DNA of 64,000 nt from Methylomicrobium lacus LW14 (GTDB lineage: Bacteria; Pseudomonadota; Gammaproteobacteria; Methylococcales; Methylomonadaceae): assembly GCF_000527095.1 (NCBI RefSeq), contig NZ_AZUN01000001.1:3423501-3487500 (forward strand). The letters are read 5' to 3'. Below, piece after piece: positions 15,168 through 27,100 of this stretch. Numbering within the stretch: the stretch's first letter is position 1; every line of letters begins with the position of its first letter. Below the pieces are notes generated by a model that saw nothing but the letters and a program-made list of their open reading frames with translations, searched no databases and was not told where the DNA came from. A program made the translations under genes and the position numbers.

Positions 15168-15336
15168 TATCGTTCTCCTCGTGGGTCCTGGCCTGGGTAC
15201 GCCGCGCGCACTATTTTTTCGGTTGATTTTGCGGAAGGGTTGGCGACCGCAAATTTCCGATGTTCAAACAACAAGTAAAATATAGTAGGAAGACCGGTTT
15301 AACGTGTTCCAGGTTCCATGATTTGCGATACGGCCT

Positions 15337-17688
15337 TCAGGGCGCCAATTCGACCTGGATTTCTGTCGATGCGGAACGGCCTTCCGCATCGACCGCGCTG
15401 ATCAGATAGTGGCCGGGATGACTGGGCTGCCAGGAATAGGCTTCCGAAGGCGCCGTCTTGGCGATGAAGCTTTGATTCGCGAACCAATAGACGCTGTCGC
15501 TCGCGGACGTATTCGCCTTCAAGGCCAAGGTTGATGCTTTGCCGAGGCGCAGCGCATAGGTGCCGGCCCTGGATGGCGAGACGATGCGCGGCGCATCGCC
15601 AAGCCCCTCTGGATTGCGGTAGCAGTCGGGCAGGTGCGGGGGAGGGCGGCGCGGCATGCCGGCCTGTTCAAATAGGCGCAGCATTTCGCTGTCCCAGAAT
15701 TCGACGATTTCGCGTCGGCTGTTAGCCGTGTTCGGGCAGACGATGCTGCCGGTTTCTGGATCGAGATAGACCGCGCGGTGCAGCGTGCTGGTCTTAATCG
15801 GCGATTTGCCCGGGATGAACCAGGTCTTCGCGCGCACCGGACAGTCCGCATTCGGCAGGTCGCCGCTGGCCGCGCAGACTTCGACCTCGGCGACCGACTC
15901 CGGCTTGAAGGCCGGAATCGGATTGTCCAGGCCGTTCAGCAGGCGCTGGCTGCGCAGACTGTCGATGATAGAAAAGAACAGCGGCGCGGCCGCCTTGCCG
16001 CCGATCAGGGCGGGATTTTTCGAACCGTCGAAATTGCCGACCCAGATTACCAGCACATGGTGGCCGACGACACCGACGCTCCAGGCGTCGCGAAAGCCCC
16101 AGGAGGTGCCGGTTTTCCAGGCGGTGTCGGGCTGGTCCGGGCGCTTCGAATCGGGGCGTGGATTGTGCTTCAGCATGTCGAGCGTGATAAAGGCAGCGGC
16201 GCTGCTGAGCAGCGGCAAGGGGCCGGTTTCGCTCCGCTCGCCGCAATAATCGAGCCGTCTCGACATGCCCTGATTGACCAGCAGCGCATAGAGTTCGGCC
16301 AGTTCTTCCATCGTCACCTCGCCGCCGCCGAGCGCCAAAGACAGCCCGTAATACTGCTCGCCCTGCAACCGTCCAACTCCCGCGCGCTGCAAAAACCGGT
16401 AGAGGGTCGGCCCCGACAGTTTCGCGGCGGTCACAACCGCGGGCACGTTGCGGGAGCGGATCAGGGCATCCTGCACCGTGACCGGCCCGATGAAACGGCC
16501 GTCGAAGTTTTCCGGACTATAGGGTCCGAAGGCGGTCGGGAGATCGGCCAGGATCGTGCGCGGATGCACCTGCCCCTGATCGAGCGCCAGCGCATAGACG
16601 AACGGCTTCAGCGTCGAGCCCGGCGAGCGCTTCGCGAGCGCGCCGTTGACCTGGCCGTCGATGGCGGCATTCCGGTAATCGGCCGAACCGACCAGCGCCC
16701 GCACCTGCATCGTGTCCGCATCGATCAGCAACGCGGCGGCATTCTGAATGCCTTTGCCGCGGTTGACCGCGAGGTAATTTCGGAGCGAGCGTTCGAGGCT
16801 TTTTTGCACGTTCAGATGCAGGCTGCTATGGATCGTTTCCGCCCCGGCGCAGCGCTGCAATAACAGGTCGGTCAGGTGCGGCGCTTCGATCGCCAGTTCC
16901 CGCCGGCTGTACACGGGCAAGGGCAGGGCCAGGTCGTTTGCGTAACGGCTGTCTTCCGGAAACTCAGCGATCCAGCTTTGCCAAAGGCGCTGCCGGGCAG
17001 CCAACAGCGCCTCCGGCAAGGCGTTATGGGCCGGAAAGCGGCGCGCCGGATTTTGCGGGATCACCGCCAGCGTCAAACTCTCGACCAGGTTCAGTTCCGC
17101 CGCCAGCTTGTGAAAATAAATCCGGCTGGCCGCGCCGATGCCGACGATGTTGCCGCCATAGGAAACGCCGTTCAGATAGGCTTCGAGAATCTCGTCCTTG
17201 CTGTAGCGCAGTTCGAGCCACAGTGCGAGCGCGATCTGGCTCAGTTTCCCGAGGTAGCTCCGTCTGTCGATCCGGTACAGTTGGCGGGTGAGCTGCATCG
17301 TGATCGTCGAGCCGCCCTGGCGGCCGCTGCTTGCCAAGGTAGCCCAGGCCGCGCGCGCCAAGGCCCAGGGATTGACGCCGGGATGCCGGTGGAACCAGCG
17401 GTCTTCGTAGAGCAGCGCGGCGGTGCGCAGTGGGGTCGGAATTTGGCTTAGCGGCGTCCACAGGCGAAACTGGCCGTCGCTCGCCAAGGTCAGGCGCAGC
17501 AGTTCGCCGTGCCTGGCATAGATCGCGGTCGATTTGGGATAGTGGCTGGAGAGCGGCGGTTTGGGGGGCAGTTTGAATACGACAAGGACAAGGCAGATGG
17601 CCGCCAAACCGAGAGCGGTAATGCGCAGCCATCGGCGTGCTTTCGGTATTTTTAACCAGCGGCCAACTTTCATTTGACCTGAATTCAT
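15337..17688 (-). CDS. pbpC: Penicillin-binding protein 1C
   Basis: A 783-residue bifunctional peptidoglycan synthase with one N-terminal membrane anchor (residues ~22-40). The glycosyltransferase domain carries ALLYEDRWFHRHPGVN, with the catalytic glutamate, and RQGGSTITMQLTRQL. The transpeptidase domain has the active-site serine in SPGSTLKPF and the KTGTSWGFRDAW box, with CGERS between. A C-terminal PBP1C-type beta domain completes it. E. coli PbpC is about 770 residues. In many bacteria pbpC follows the alpha-2-macroglobulin gene yfhM; here that gene lies on the same strand but ~18 kb away (36127-42027). Start at the ATG at 17688; the ATG five codons later is also possible. Confidence 0.93.
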   Translation of the reverse strand: MNSGQMKVGRWLKIPKARRWLRITALGLAAICLVLVVFKLPPKPPLSSHYPKSTAIYARHGELLRLTLASDGQFRLWTPLSQIPTPLRTAALLYEDRWFHRHPGVNPWALARAAWATLASSGRQGGSTITMQLTRQLYRIDRRSYLGKLSQIALALWLELRYSKDEILEAYLNGVSYGGNIVGIGAASRIYFHKLAAELNLVESLTLAVIPQNPARRFPAHNALPEALLAARQRLWQSWIAEFPEDSRYANDLALPLPVYSRRELAIEAPHLTDLLLQRCAGAETIHSSLHLNVQKSLERSLRNYLAVNRGKGIQNAAALLIDADTMQVRALVGSADYRNAAIDGQVNGALAKRSPGSTLKPFVYALALDQGQVHPRTILADLPTAFGPYSPENFDGRFIGPVTVQDALIRSRNVPAVVTAAKLSGPTLYRFLQRAGVGRLQGEQYYGLSLALGGGEVTMEELAELYALLVNQGMSRRLDYCGERSETGPLPLLSSAAAFITLDMLKHNPRPDSKRPDQPDTAWKTGTSWGFRDAWSVGVVGHHVLVIWVGNFDGSKNPALIGGKAAAPLFFSIIDSLRSQRLLNGLDNPIPAFKPESVAEVEVCAASGDLPNADCPVRAKTWFIPGKSPIKTSTLHRAVYLDPETGSIVCPNTANSRREIVEFWDSEMLRLFEQAGMPRRPPPHLPDCYRNPEGLGDAPRIVSPSRAGTYALRLGKASTLALKANTSASDSVYWFANQSFIAKTAPSEAYSWQPSHPGHYLISAVDAEGRSASTEIQVELAP

Positions 17689-17789
17689 CGGCTTCGCTCA
17701 GAATTTAGGGGTTATCCATCGAGAGGGCTAAAAATTTTGTTGAAATGATTGCCCGAAAGCCTCCCTCACACGTCATTATTGGTCATGTG

Positions 17790-17814
17790 GCAGGTGTTCA
17801 TCAAGCGCACCTGC
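17790..17814 (-). terminator. Hairpin at the end of the DUF11 operon
   Basis: GCAGGTG (17790-17796) and CACCTGC (17808-17814) form a perfect 7-bp stem with an 11-nt loop. It overlaps the stop codon of the last operon gene. No U-run follows, so it is only a candidate transcript end. Confidence 0.4.
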
Positions 17815-20800
17815 TAATCCACCTTGACTTGAAAGGTCACAAAGCCGCTTCCGGCGGGCAACAGCTGCGATGTCGACGCCGGGGATGAAAAAGTCCATTT
17901 CAATGCACCGGCCTGCTGAGGAGGCGGCATTAGGGTCAATGTGCACACCCCTAGGCTCACAGGCGTTGCCGGGACTGCGATTTCACAGAGGCCCGATACA
18001 AACGTGGTGAACGCCGGCGTGGCATCATTTATCTGTAAATTTGTGATCGGATCGGGGCCGTTGTTCGTGTAAGTGATCCTGTATTCGAGTATCTCGCCCG
18101 GCTTGGCCGTATTGCTGGTTTTCCATGCCGGCGTTGTCGGCGTGCTGACGTTGCGCACTTCTTTCCGCAATAACAGCGCAGACGAGCCGACCGTGGTTAC
18201 ATCCTGGCGCGTGTAAACGGCATCAGACAAAGAGGAGCCAACGTAGGCGAACAATGCCTGTACCGGCACATAATTGCTGGCGCCTTGGGCCGCGCCGGCA
18301 GGGAGGAATTCTTTTTGAATAAGACAGAGGATTTGGCCCTCGGCGACTGTCAGAGCAACAGGAAGCAAGATGCTATTGGCTTCGGCCTCATCCAGCAGTG
18401 CGTCACAATCGGCATCGATGTACAGCACTTCGCTCCAGTCCGGGATGTTGGGCGAGGCGACGGCTCCGGGCAGGCTGAAGGTGACTGAGCCGCCCGTGCC
18501 TGCGATAAAGGTATGCGGGTAAATCAGTGTGCTGCCGGCAATACCGGTCTTATTGCCGTCGGTTATAAATTGATTGGCAGGCACGTCGCCGAAATTCAAG
18601 CCGACATGGCTGACGCCGTCAGCCAGGCTGAAGCTGATCTTATCTGCCGTAGCCAGCGTGTAGCCTGGAGGCGTGGTGCTGCCCGCTACGTTAATCCCGG
18701 TCGACATGTAAGCCGATAAATTGCTTTCCTCGACGCAGACGGTTCCTTCCGGTAGCCCTGAAGCAAGGAAACGATAGCTCCCCGCGCCATTAGTCGTGGC
18801 GGTGCCGTATGTCATGCCGTTGCAATCGGTCAGCCTGACGGTGACGCCGCTGATGCCCGCTTCGGCGCCATCTTGTATGGCATTGTTCGCGGTGCCGCCT
18901 CCGGTGCCGCTGTCTTTAAAAACGCTGCCGGCGATGACGGCTTCTATTTTGGCATTCGTATAAGTACAAATAACGTCGGTATCCGTCGGGCCGATGATGA
19001 CCGTATTGCCTGATAAACCAGCCGTTCCTGTACAATTCAGGGCGCTATGATAGCGGGCTGAATTAGCCGGACCGAAGGCTTCGGCTAGCGTGATAATGTC
19101 CCCCGCATGGACGAATTGTGCCGCTCCCGTATCGGTTTCGTTGGCGGCATTCGCGACTGAATTCAGAGAGGTCAACCCTGTTCCTGACACGATCGCTGCA
19201 TCGTTCACCGCGGCATTCACCCAGGTTTTTTGCAGCGTGAAATGCGCGGCTTTACGCGTATTGGTAAAAGTACAGGCAATCATGTCTTTATTTGCAGGCG
19301 TGAAACTGAAACTCGTGCCGGTGCCGGAAGCGATCGCCGTACCGCCTGCGCCGGTATTGATGCAGGCATAAGTAGTGGTGTAATTGTTTAAATTGGTGGT
19401 GCCGGCCGCCGTTTCCGTTAAGGTGACAGGATTGCCCGGCGCAGCGATAAGCGTTGCCGGGCTGGACGTAATGGACGAGCCGTTGCCGGTGGTCGTTACC
19501 GGCGTGGCTCCGGTGATTGCCAGCGTAAACTGATCGGTATCGGCAACACGCCCGTTGCCCGAGGCGCCGATGACTTTTTGCAAACTGATGCGCGCTTTGG
19601 GGGTATTGGTATAAGTACAGATAATGTCGTCGCCCGCTGCGGGGGTAATACTGGCGCTTGTCGTATTTAAGTTGTTCGGTAAGCTCGCGTTGGGCGTTGC
19701 GCCTGCGCCGGTAAAGGTATTGGTGCACGTTAAGCGCGTGTCATAGCCTGTCAAAGCGGTGGGGCCGCCGGCTTTGGCATCCGTCAAGGTCAAGGCCGTT
19801 GCTGGGCTGCTGTAAAAGGTGGTGCTTGCGCTGGTGCCGGTGCCGGATGTCGTGGCCGAGGTCGTACCCACCAAGGTGCCGCCGCCACTGGCGCTGACGG
19901 TAAATTGATCGGCGCTGTCCACACGCCCGCCGACCGTTTTGACTAAGGTAATGCGTGAACTTTGCTTGTTGGTGAAGGTGCAGGCGGCGGCGCTGTTCGC
20001 AATCGTTAAATTATTTGCGGTAATCGTGCGAGTCGCCAGATTGGTGGTGATGGAGGGGGTTCCCTTCACCGAGGAGCAACTGATCGCCTGGGCTGCCGAC
20101 TCCCAGCCCGGAGCGGCCGCTTCGGTAATCGTCAGCGATTTATTGCTGGCGGTCGCATCGATATAAAAGCGTACGGTTTGACCGCCGGTAATCGATACCG
20201 TGGCCGTATTCGTTGCCGCGCTAATCAGTGCAGGCGTGTAAGTCGTGCCAACCAACGCCACAACTTTCGAGCCGGCAGGTCCGGTTGCGGTGTAAGTAAA
20301 GGATTGGCTTGTATTGCCGGCGGGTAAAGTGGCTTTCGTCACATCGACATAAGCGCCAACGCGAACGGCGACGACGCCACTGACAGCGCTGGTGCCCGCA
20401 TTGCATTTGGAAGGCGAGCCATTTTGCACATCGGCAGGGCCGGTACATGCATTGCCGTTGTTTTGCCAATAAGTCAGCACGTAAGGAATGGTCAACTCGC
20501 CGGTCGCGGTATTGCCGGCGCAAACGACTTTGATTTCGTTGATCGTTGTGGTTTGATTGCCGCCCCCTAAAAAATCGCCGCAGGTATCGGCAGGTTGAGC
20601 ATTGGAGCCGCCGGGGCCGTCAATATCCAGCCAAGGTAACGGGGCGGCCGGAAAGGTAGCTACGGAACAGTTATTGCCCGGCGTTTCGGCGCGCGGGTCG
20701 TTACCTTGTTGCCCCACAAAAAATCCAATATCCATGCGGTCAGTATTAGAACCGGAAAGCCCCAACTCCACTTGAAAATTAAATGCTTCCCCTGCGACGC

Positions 20801-21053
20801 AAAAAGGAGGGGTACCGGGCGCAGCGCTGAACACCGGACTCACAGTGAATTCACCGGCAGTACAAGTCGTGTTGCCGGAGCGATAGCCCACGCACGTCTG
20901 ATCTTTTACTGCCGACGTCGTTAATGCCCAAACAGAAGAGGGTGATGCCGCTAACAGGAGAAGAAAAACAAGAATTTTGGATAAATACCCTATCAAAAGG
21001 GAGATCATCAAAATGCCGAAGCGGGACAGTGTTGAGGGATAATTAGGAGTCAT
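17814..21053 (-). CDS. Large secreted repeat protein with prealbumin-like and SdrD B-like domains
   Basis: A 1079-residue protein with a hydrophobic N-terminal export segment (residues ~10-42). Between ~350 and ~720 are three or four related units of roughly 110-130 residues. Each starts with a strand such as RITLVKTVGGRV or RISLQKVIG, continues DSADQFTVSASG or DTDQFTLAITG, and ends in ICTYTNT or ACTFTNT. These are the prealbumin-like repeats of bacterial surface proteins. An SdrD B-like domain follows (GSVFKDSGTGGG to GLNFGDVP), with the ISGVTVRLTD...GSYRF signature. The last ~100 residues are a DUF11 domain (EYRITYTNNGPDPITNLQINDATPAFTTF), similar to the end of the 958-residue operon partner. 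There is no LPXTG, PEP-CTERM or barrel, so its anchoring is unknown. It is the last gene of the operon, 84 bp after the barrel gene. Confidence 0.8.
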   Translation of the reverse strand: MTPNYPSTLSRFGILMISLLIGYLSKILVFLLLLAASPSSVWALTTSAVKDQTCVGYRSGNTTCTAGEFTVSPVFSAAPGTPPFCVAGEAFNFQVELGLSGSNTDRMDIGFFVGQQGNDPRAETPGNNCSVATFPAAPLPWLDIDGPGGSNAQPADTCGDFLGGGNQTTTINEIKVVCAGNTATGELTIPYVLTYWQNNGNACTGPADVQNGSPSKCNAGTSAVSGVVAVRVGAYVDVTKATLPAGNTSQSFTYTATGPAGSKVVALVGTTYTPALISAATNTATVSITGGQTVRFYIDATASNKSLTITEAAAPGWESAAQAISCSSVKGTPSITTNLATRTITANNLTIANSAAACTFTNKQSSRITLVKTVGGRVDSADQFTVSASGGGTLVGTTSATTSGTGTSASTTFYSSPATALTLTDAKAGGPTALTGYDTRLTCTNTFTGAGATPNASLPNNLNTTSASITPAAGDDIICTYTNTPKARISLQKVIGASGNGRVADTDQFTLAITGATPVTTTGNGSSITSSPATLIAAPGNPVTLTETAAGTTNLNNYTTTYACINTGAGGTAIASGTGTSFSFTPANKDMIACTFTNTRKAAHFTLQKTWVNAAVNDAAIVSGTGLTSLNSVANAANETDTGAAQFVHAGDIITLAEAFGPANSARYHSALNCTGTAGLSGNTVIIGPTDTDVICTYTNAKIEAVIAGSVFKDSGTGGGTANNAIQDGAEAGISGVTVRLTDCNGMTYGTATTNGAGSYRFLASGLPEGTVCVEESNLSAYMSTGINVAGSTTPPGYTLATADKISFSLADGVSHVGLNFGDVPANQFITDGNKTGIAGSTLIYPHTFIAGTGGSVTFSLPGAVASPNIPDWSEVLYIDADCDALLDEAEANSILLPVALTVAEGQILCLIQKEFLPAGAAQGASNYVPVQALFAYVGSSLSDAVYTRQDVTTVGSSALLLRKEVRNVSTPTTPAWKTSNTAKPGEILEYRITYTNNGPDPITNLQINDATPAFTTFVSGLCEIAVPATPVSLGVCTLTLMPPPQQAGALKWTFSSPASTSQLLPAGSGFVTFQVKVD

Positions 21054-21137
21054 TGCAATTCAATATTCACGCGTCGGTTTAGTTGCAAAGAAAACATACC
21101 TTTTGCGTTATTCGGTTTTTTCATCACGCGCTGTTTT

Positions 21138-24100
21138 TTACCATGACAAGGTATTTTCATCAAACTTGAACCGCGCCCGGACATAAATACCTGGATCCAG
21201 ATGATCGTTGGCCGCCAGATCGGGGTCGCTAACGCCTTTGAGGTTATAGCCGGCCGATAACCACAGGTTCTCAACCACCTGATAGCCGACTTCGGCGCCA
21301 ACCGCATATTGGGTGGCGCCGCCCTTGCCGACATAGACCCCGGTTTGCAAGGACGCATCCCAATCTTTGATAAAATCCCAGGTCGCGCGCCCATAAAGCA
21401 ATTGCGCCCAATAGACAGAATCCAGTACATAACTGCCGGTCAACGTTTTGTCGCTAGTCACTATTTTACCGGCGTAGCGTCCTGAAAGAATGACATCCGC
21501 ATTGGCTTGATAATTGGCATGGGCAGAGACAATGTGCGTGCGAGTGCTCGAGCCCGCCGGGCTGCCGGTGATGTCCTCGTATTTGTGCTCGTAGCGGCCT
21601 AAGAGATTCCATACGTTTTGATCGACTTCACGGTAGGCGAAGCCCACTTGCTGGCGGGTTTGCAGCGTCTTGCCGGCGCTTTTATTGTCGATATAGGAGA
21701 AAATGTTGCGGCCGAGAAAACTCCAATCCCTGTTCAGCTTGTAGGACAATCCGATAGTATTGAGCAGGCTGTCGCTGGTATCGGCTTTGCGCAACTCCAG
21801 GCTGGCGCTGGTGCGGTAGCGCGGATGGGCGAAATATTCGACGGTACCGACCAAGGCGTTGGAATTGTTGCCCGCCAGGCCGTTGAACGTTTGGGTGGTC
21901 TCGAAGCCGCCGCCGACGCGGAAACCCTCGGAAACCATCCAGGTGTTGCGCACGCCCAGCGCCGCCTGGGCTTCACGCCCGGATTGGCTGTCGCGCAGGC
22001 GGTATTCGTTGTACATGTTGCCGCCTTTCATATAGGCGCTTTCAATACCGATCACGGCCGTGTTATTGGGTGCAAAGCTGTTGAGGTTGAACTGGCTGCC
22101 TAGCGTAGAGGCCAGTTCATAGCGGCCAAACAGCCGGGTCTTTTCAGATACCTGATAGTTGGAGCCGACAGCGAACAGATGCTTCTGCAAATCGCGCACA
22201 TCCTGTTCGGCCTCAACATAAGTCTGCAGCCCGCTTACCCAAGGCATCTGCGCGGTGAATTTGCTGCGGACAGTCAGCAGTTCGTTCCTGACGCTTTCAC
22301 CTGGCCTGGTTAATGCCGTCGGCGCGCAGTTAGCGGTCGTATAGGTCAGATTTGTCACGCAACTGCTGCCGCCGAGAACGCCCGTATCTACGGACGCGCG
22401 CATCCCGAGTTCGCCCAGCAGTCCTTCACCGAGGCGCTGCACGACATTGGCGATCACGCCCTTGCGGATGCCGCCGTTAACATCATCTTTGCTGTAAAGG
22501 CCTTCTCCCCTGAGCGTGGTGTCCGGGCTGAGCTTATATTCCACGGTAGCGGGAGCTTCTGTGCGTCCGGCTGTGCTGTAGGCGCTCTGATTGCTGAAGT
22601 TTTTATCCGTTTTGGTGAACTGGGCGCGCGCCTTCAAGTCGCCCTGTTCGTGGCGGATTTCGATGCGCTCGGCGTCGCCGCTGCCGTTCAAGTCGGTGTT
22701 GCTGCGCGCCAATTCCCCGTTGACGACGGTTTTTTCGCCCAGTTTTGCTACCGCCGTAGCGCCCAGGAGGGTCGATTTTCTGCTAGGGTCATTATCCTTG
22801 ATGCCGATGACGCCCAGCTGGATGTTGTCGGTGACCTTGATCTGGGCATCCACACCGCCGACCCCGAATTTGGGGCCGCCACCCGCGCCGCCTACGCCGT
22901 TTGCGCCGATTTCGTAGGTGACCCGGATATACTGACGGTTCAGGTTGGCATCGACCGATGGCACGGGGCCGCGAAATAACAGGCGCTTGCTCAGTGGCTC
23001 GAGGTTGTAATCGACAAAACGCACCTGGGTCGAACTGGCGAGCACGATGCTGGGCTGGTTGCGGTCACGGACCAGCACCTCCACTTTTTCGCTGTTCTCG
23101 ATAATATTGCCGCCGTTAGCCAGTTCATAGGGGCCTGAAGTACCGTTAGCGGGAAATTCCTCGACAATCTGGGTTGAACCGTTATCGCTATAAAAACCGG
23201 TGACATTGAATCTGTTATCTTCGTAATGCCCCTTAACCCCGGTCAACGAACGGCTGTACTGGGTAAGCTGGCGCACATCGGTATTACCCGCCGTGGTGTA
23301 ATCGCCGTACAGCAGGTAGGACTTGTCCTTATCCACCCTGACATACAACCGGCTGGTACTCTGGGCATCAAAACCTTTAGTCGCCGAATCGCCATAAATC
23401 GGATAAAACTGATCCGGCTGAATATCCCGGAACAGACGCTCCTGGGTTCCCTTGTCGCTGTCATACGCCGTCGTCAGCAAATACTTGCCCAACACGGAGC
23501 CCTTGAAGAAAAACGCCGCCCGACCTCTGGCCGTGGTCGTGTTATTGTCGCTGCTGGCCGACAGATGCGACAGTTCTTTTTCGAAAGCGTCGGTAGGCTT
23601 CGTTGCGGTCAGATTGCCGCTGGCCAGCCTACGCAGATTCAATACGCCCTCCAGAATACCGGCACCCACGAGCGGACGCAGTTCAGGGAGGTAGGCGATT
23701 TTGACTTCCCGTTCGATCATGCCGGCGCTGAGGCGGATAATCCCGTCGCTGGGCTCGCTTGGCGGCATCAGCACCACTTCGGCGCTCCCGCCCTGGACAA
23801 AAATCTGGGTGCCCGGCTCGGCTTGATTTAAGTCATTTGTTACCCAGCGTCCCCGATCCGTTTCCAGGGTCACCTGGGTGCGAACGGTGACCGGCACGCC
23901 CTTATCATCGGTCAGGCGCAGCTTCATCCGGATCGGCGTATTGCCATCGGCGATGGCGACGGCGGGAAGATCGAGCTCGAGTCTGCCCAGGGCGTCGGGC
24001 GCTGTCAGGGTAATTGTCTTTTCGCCGCGAGGATTGCCCGCGATATCGATTTGTTCGAGCTTGAGGGTATTGCGCCCCGGATGCAAACCCACGCCGATAA

Positions 24101-27100
24101 ACTCCCACGCTTCCATCTGCTTGTCCGCAAGCCGGCTACGCTTGCCCACACGCTTGTCGGAAATCTCCCTGTTGTTGACTGTCAGCCGGAAAGTGGCGCC
24201 CAGCGCGCCTTTGACCCGGATATTGGCCTGATCGATAGGCAAGGTATCTTTATCCTTCAGGTCAACGAAGTCCAGGTTGTTGTCGAGCTTGGCGATCTGG
24301 TCTTCAAGTTTGACGACAGGCACCGGTGAGACGGGAACATCCGGCAACGCCAATGGGCGGACTATGTTCAGGTCGCGCGGCATTACGCTGGTAAAAGCCT
24401 GGGCGGCTCCTACGGTTTGCGTGCCGTTGACGGCGCCGGGCAATTGGCCTACCAGTCCCGCGGCCGGCAGGCCCCGGATATCGCCCGGATTGATAGGCCT
24501 GCCTTGCGCATCGAGACGGGAGCGCAACACAGAGTCGATCTCGGCGTCCGGTCTTTCCGCTATTGCTGCACGGCGGCGCGTGACCTCTTCGAGCACAGGG
24601 CCTTGCTCGCACACGGCTTTCCCGGCTTCGCTAGGATCATTGGCAATGGCAAAATCCGCCTTGTGCAGTTCGCCTTTCTTAAGATCGACGAATCGGCTAT
24701 CGCCCTTGCCCGAGTTGCGGTTGGACAAGGGAATCAGTTTCGCGCCGCGCGGCAAGGTGGTGCTATCCAGCTTCAGCACATGGGTTACCGGCTTGATGCC
24801 GTAAAAACTGTATTTGCCTTCGACATCGGAAATGATGTAGGTGCCGTCTTCCAGAAAGATGCGTACGCCGGGCACGCCGATTTCCCCCGGCTCCTGGATA
24901 CGGTCAGCATTGCAGTCCATATAGACTTTGCCGACGATGAAGCCCTCGTCGCTGAATACACCGCCCGTGACTCTTACGCGCGCCAATGCCTCCTGCGAGC
25001 GCAGAGGGCCGCTGCTGGCGACGGCGCGATTGATGCCGTCGCCAGCAGCGGCGCCCACGCCCACCCGTACCCGGTAATTTAGCTCAACGCTGCCTCCGAC
25101 AGGGATGGTTTTGTCCGGGTCGGACCAGGTGATGACCGGACCGCGGCCGCCCTCGGGATCGGCGGCGCGGATGTCATCGATCAGGGTGCTGCCGGGCTCG
25201 TAAGCAAAGCCTGCGGGCAGACTGTCGACGATGCTGTAGCCGGTGATGGGCGAGGCGGTTTGATTGGTCAGAGTAATGCTGTAGTCAAGAAAATCGCCTA
25301 GCTCGACTACTGCCTTGGCCGCGGTTTTTTTCAAAAACAACTGCCCGCCGCTGCTGATAGCCGCCGGATCCAGCGGGATGTGATTGTGAAACACCGAGCC
25401 GTAATCTGGACCCAGGCGGAAGTTCAGATAATACGGTGCGGCCGCAGGGTCTGTCGGCGGTCCGTCCTGAGGCTGTACAAGACCCGCAGGCGCAATCCCC
25501 GCACGCGGCGCTATCGCGGACTGGAACGTATAACCGTTAGGCGCCGCCACCTTGAGAGAATAATCGCAATCCAGCGCGACCGGAGGACTTTTTAATACGA
25601 AGAAATAGGCGCCGTCAGAACCCGTTATCATGCTGATCGCATTACGGCTTTCGCTGGTGTAGCGGCCATCGGCGCCGAACTGCAACTGGTCGAGGGTAAA
25701 GTCCGGCGCGGGTCCGCCGCTGCATTGCTCCCGAACCAGCGTGACCTTGGCGCCCTGAATCAATTTGGCCGGGTTGGAGGCGTCGTATATCACGCCTTGC
25801 GGATCGATTAACAAGGCATTGGTCGTCGCCGACGATGCGGCAACAAGGGTTGCACCGTTAAGACTCTGGGCATCAAAAGCGGCGCTAAAGGCTTTATTGA
25901 CAAAAGTCTCGCTGGTTTTCGCCGCCGCAAGATCGCGCACCAGGCGGACGGTGAACGTAATCACCTCTTCCTCACCGGCTTTGAGACTGCGGCTGCCATC
26001 GCTGAGGCTTAATTGCGGGATGTTCGGAAAGCCCAACCTCGCGTCCGTTTGATCCAGTTGCGCGCGGTCACAAATTCCCTGACCGATAGCCCCCTGATAA
26101 GCCGTACCCGCCGACACCAGCAGCCCTTTCTGCATCACCGGCGGGCCGAGCAGTTCCCAGGATTTAACAGGGCCATTGGCGCGGTCCATGGCAAAAGTGC
26201 AGTCCAGATTATCCGCCACTCTGATAAAGGTTGCGTCCGCCTCACCGATATTCTTGACTTTGATGGTATAGTCCAGCTCATAGGTGTCTGCCGAAATCTT
26301 GCGCGGCATCCCGACCGTCTTGCTCATCGACAGCGACAGAGCAGGTGCCGCGGCGGCCAGGGGCAGGACAACCGGATTGGACTCCGTACTGATATTGCCG
26401 GAGCCATCGTTAAAAGTCACAAAACCGCTGTTGCTAATGTTATCGCTGCCATTGCCGGCCACCTTAGCATCAAACGCCATGGATTCGGAGAGACCGGCAT
26501 CCACCGGCGTCGTCAAGCCGATGGCGGCCTCAATGACGAGCGTCGGCTCGGTGAGTGTCGTCTGATACTCGTAAGGCATCGCGCCCCGCACACGGTACAT
26601 TTTTATCGCATTAGGGTTGCTGGCGGTGAGTCCGCCGGCAAATGTCGTTCCAGCAGGGATGGCATCGCGGATCAGGACGAGAGACTTTGTCACCCCGTCG
26701 ACTTTAATCGGGGTAGCGGCGAGCCCTGCTTCAGACGCAGGCAGTGCGGGCTGGCTGCCTGTATTCATGGCGGTCAGCGTGTAACGCACCGCTTGGCCCG
26801 GATTAACCGGCCCGGTTTGATCCGCTTTCTTGACAAGCGACAGCACGGCCGCATTGGCCGCTTTGATCACATCGGTATTGCTGCCGCTAGCGGCCTCGCC
26901 GATCGTTTTTACTTTCAATACCACGCGTGAAAGTCCGCTGGTTTGAGCAGCCGGCAGCTGCCCGATCGCCAATAAAAAAGCCGATTCGCCGGCGGCCAAG
27001 GCAAGGCCTGTGTTCGGATCGTTTAAACGAATAACCGCATCGGCATCATCAAAAAGGCCATTATGATTGCGATCATGCACGAGGCGCAGGGCGCCGAGGT

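Noticed and set aside
17814..21053. Sortase- or PEP-CTERM-anchored protein
   Set aside because: Neither LPXTG nor a PEP motif with a C-terminal membrane helix is present.
21050..21430. 126-codon open frame at the end of the barrel gene
   Set aside because: It overlaps the barrel coding sequence in another frame and has no motif.
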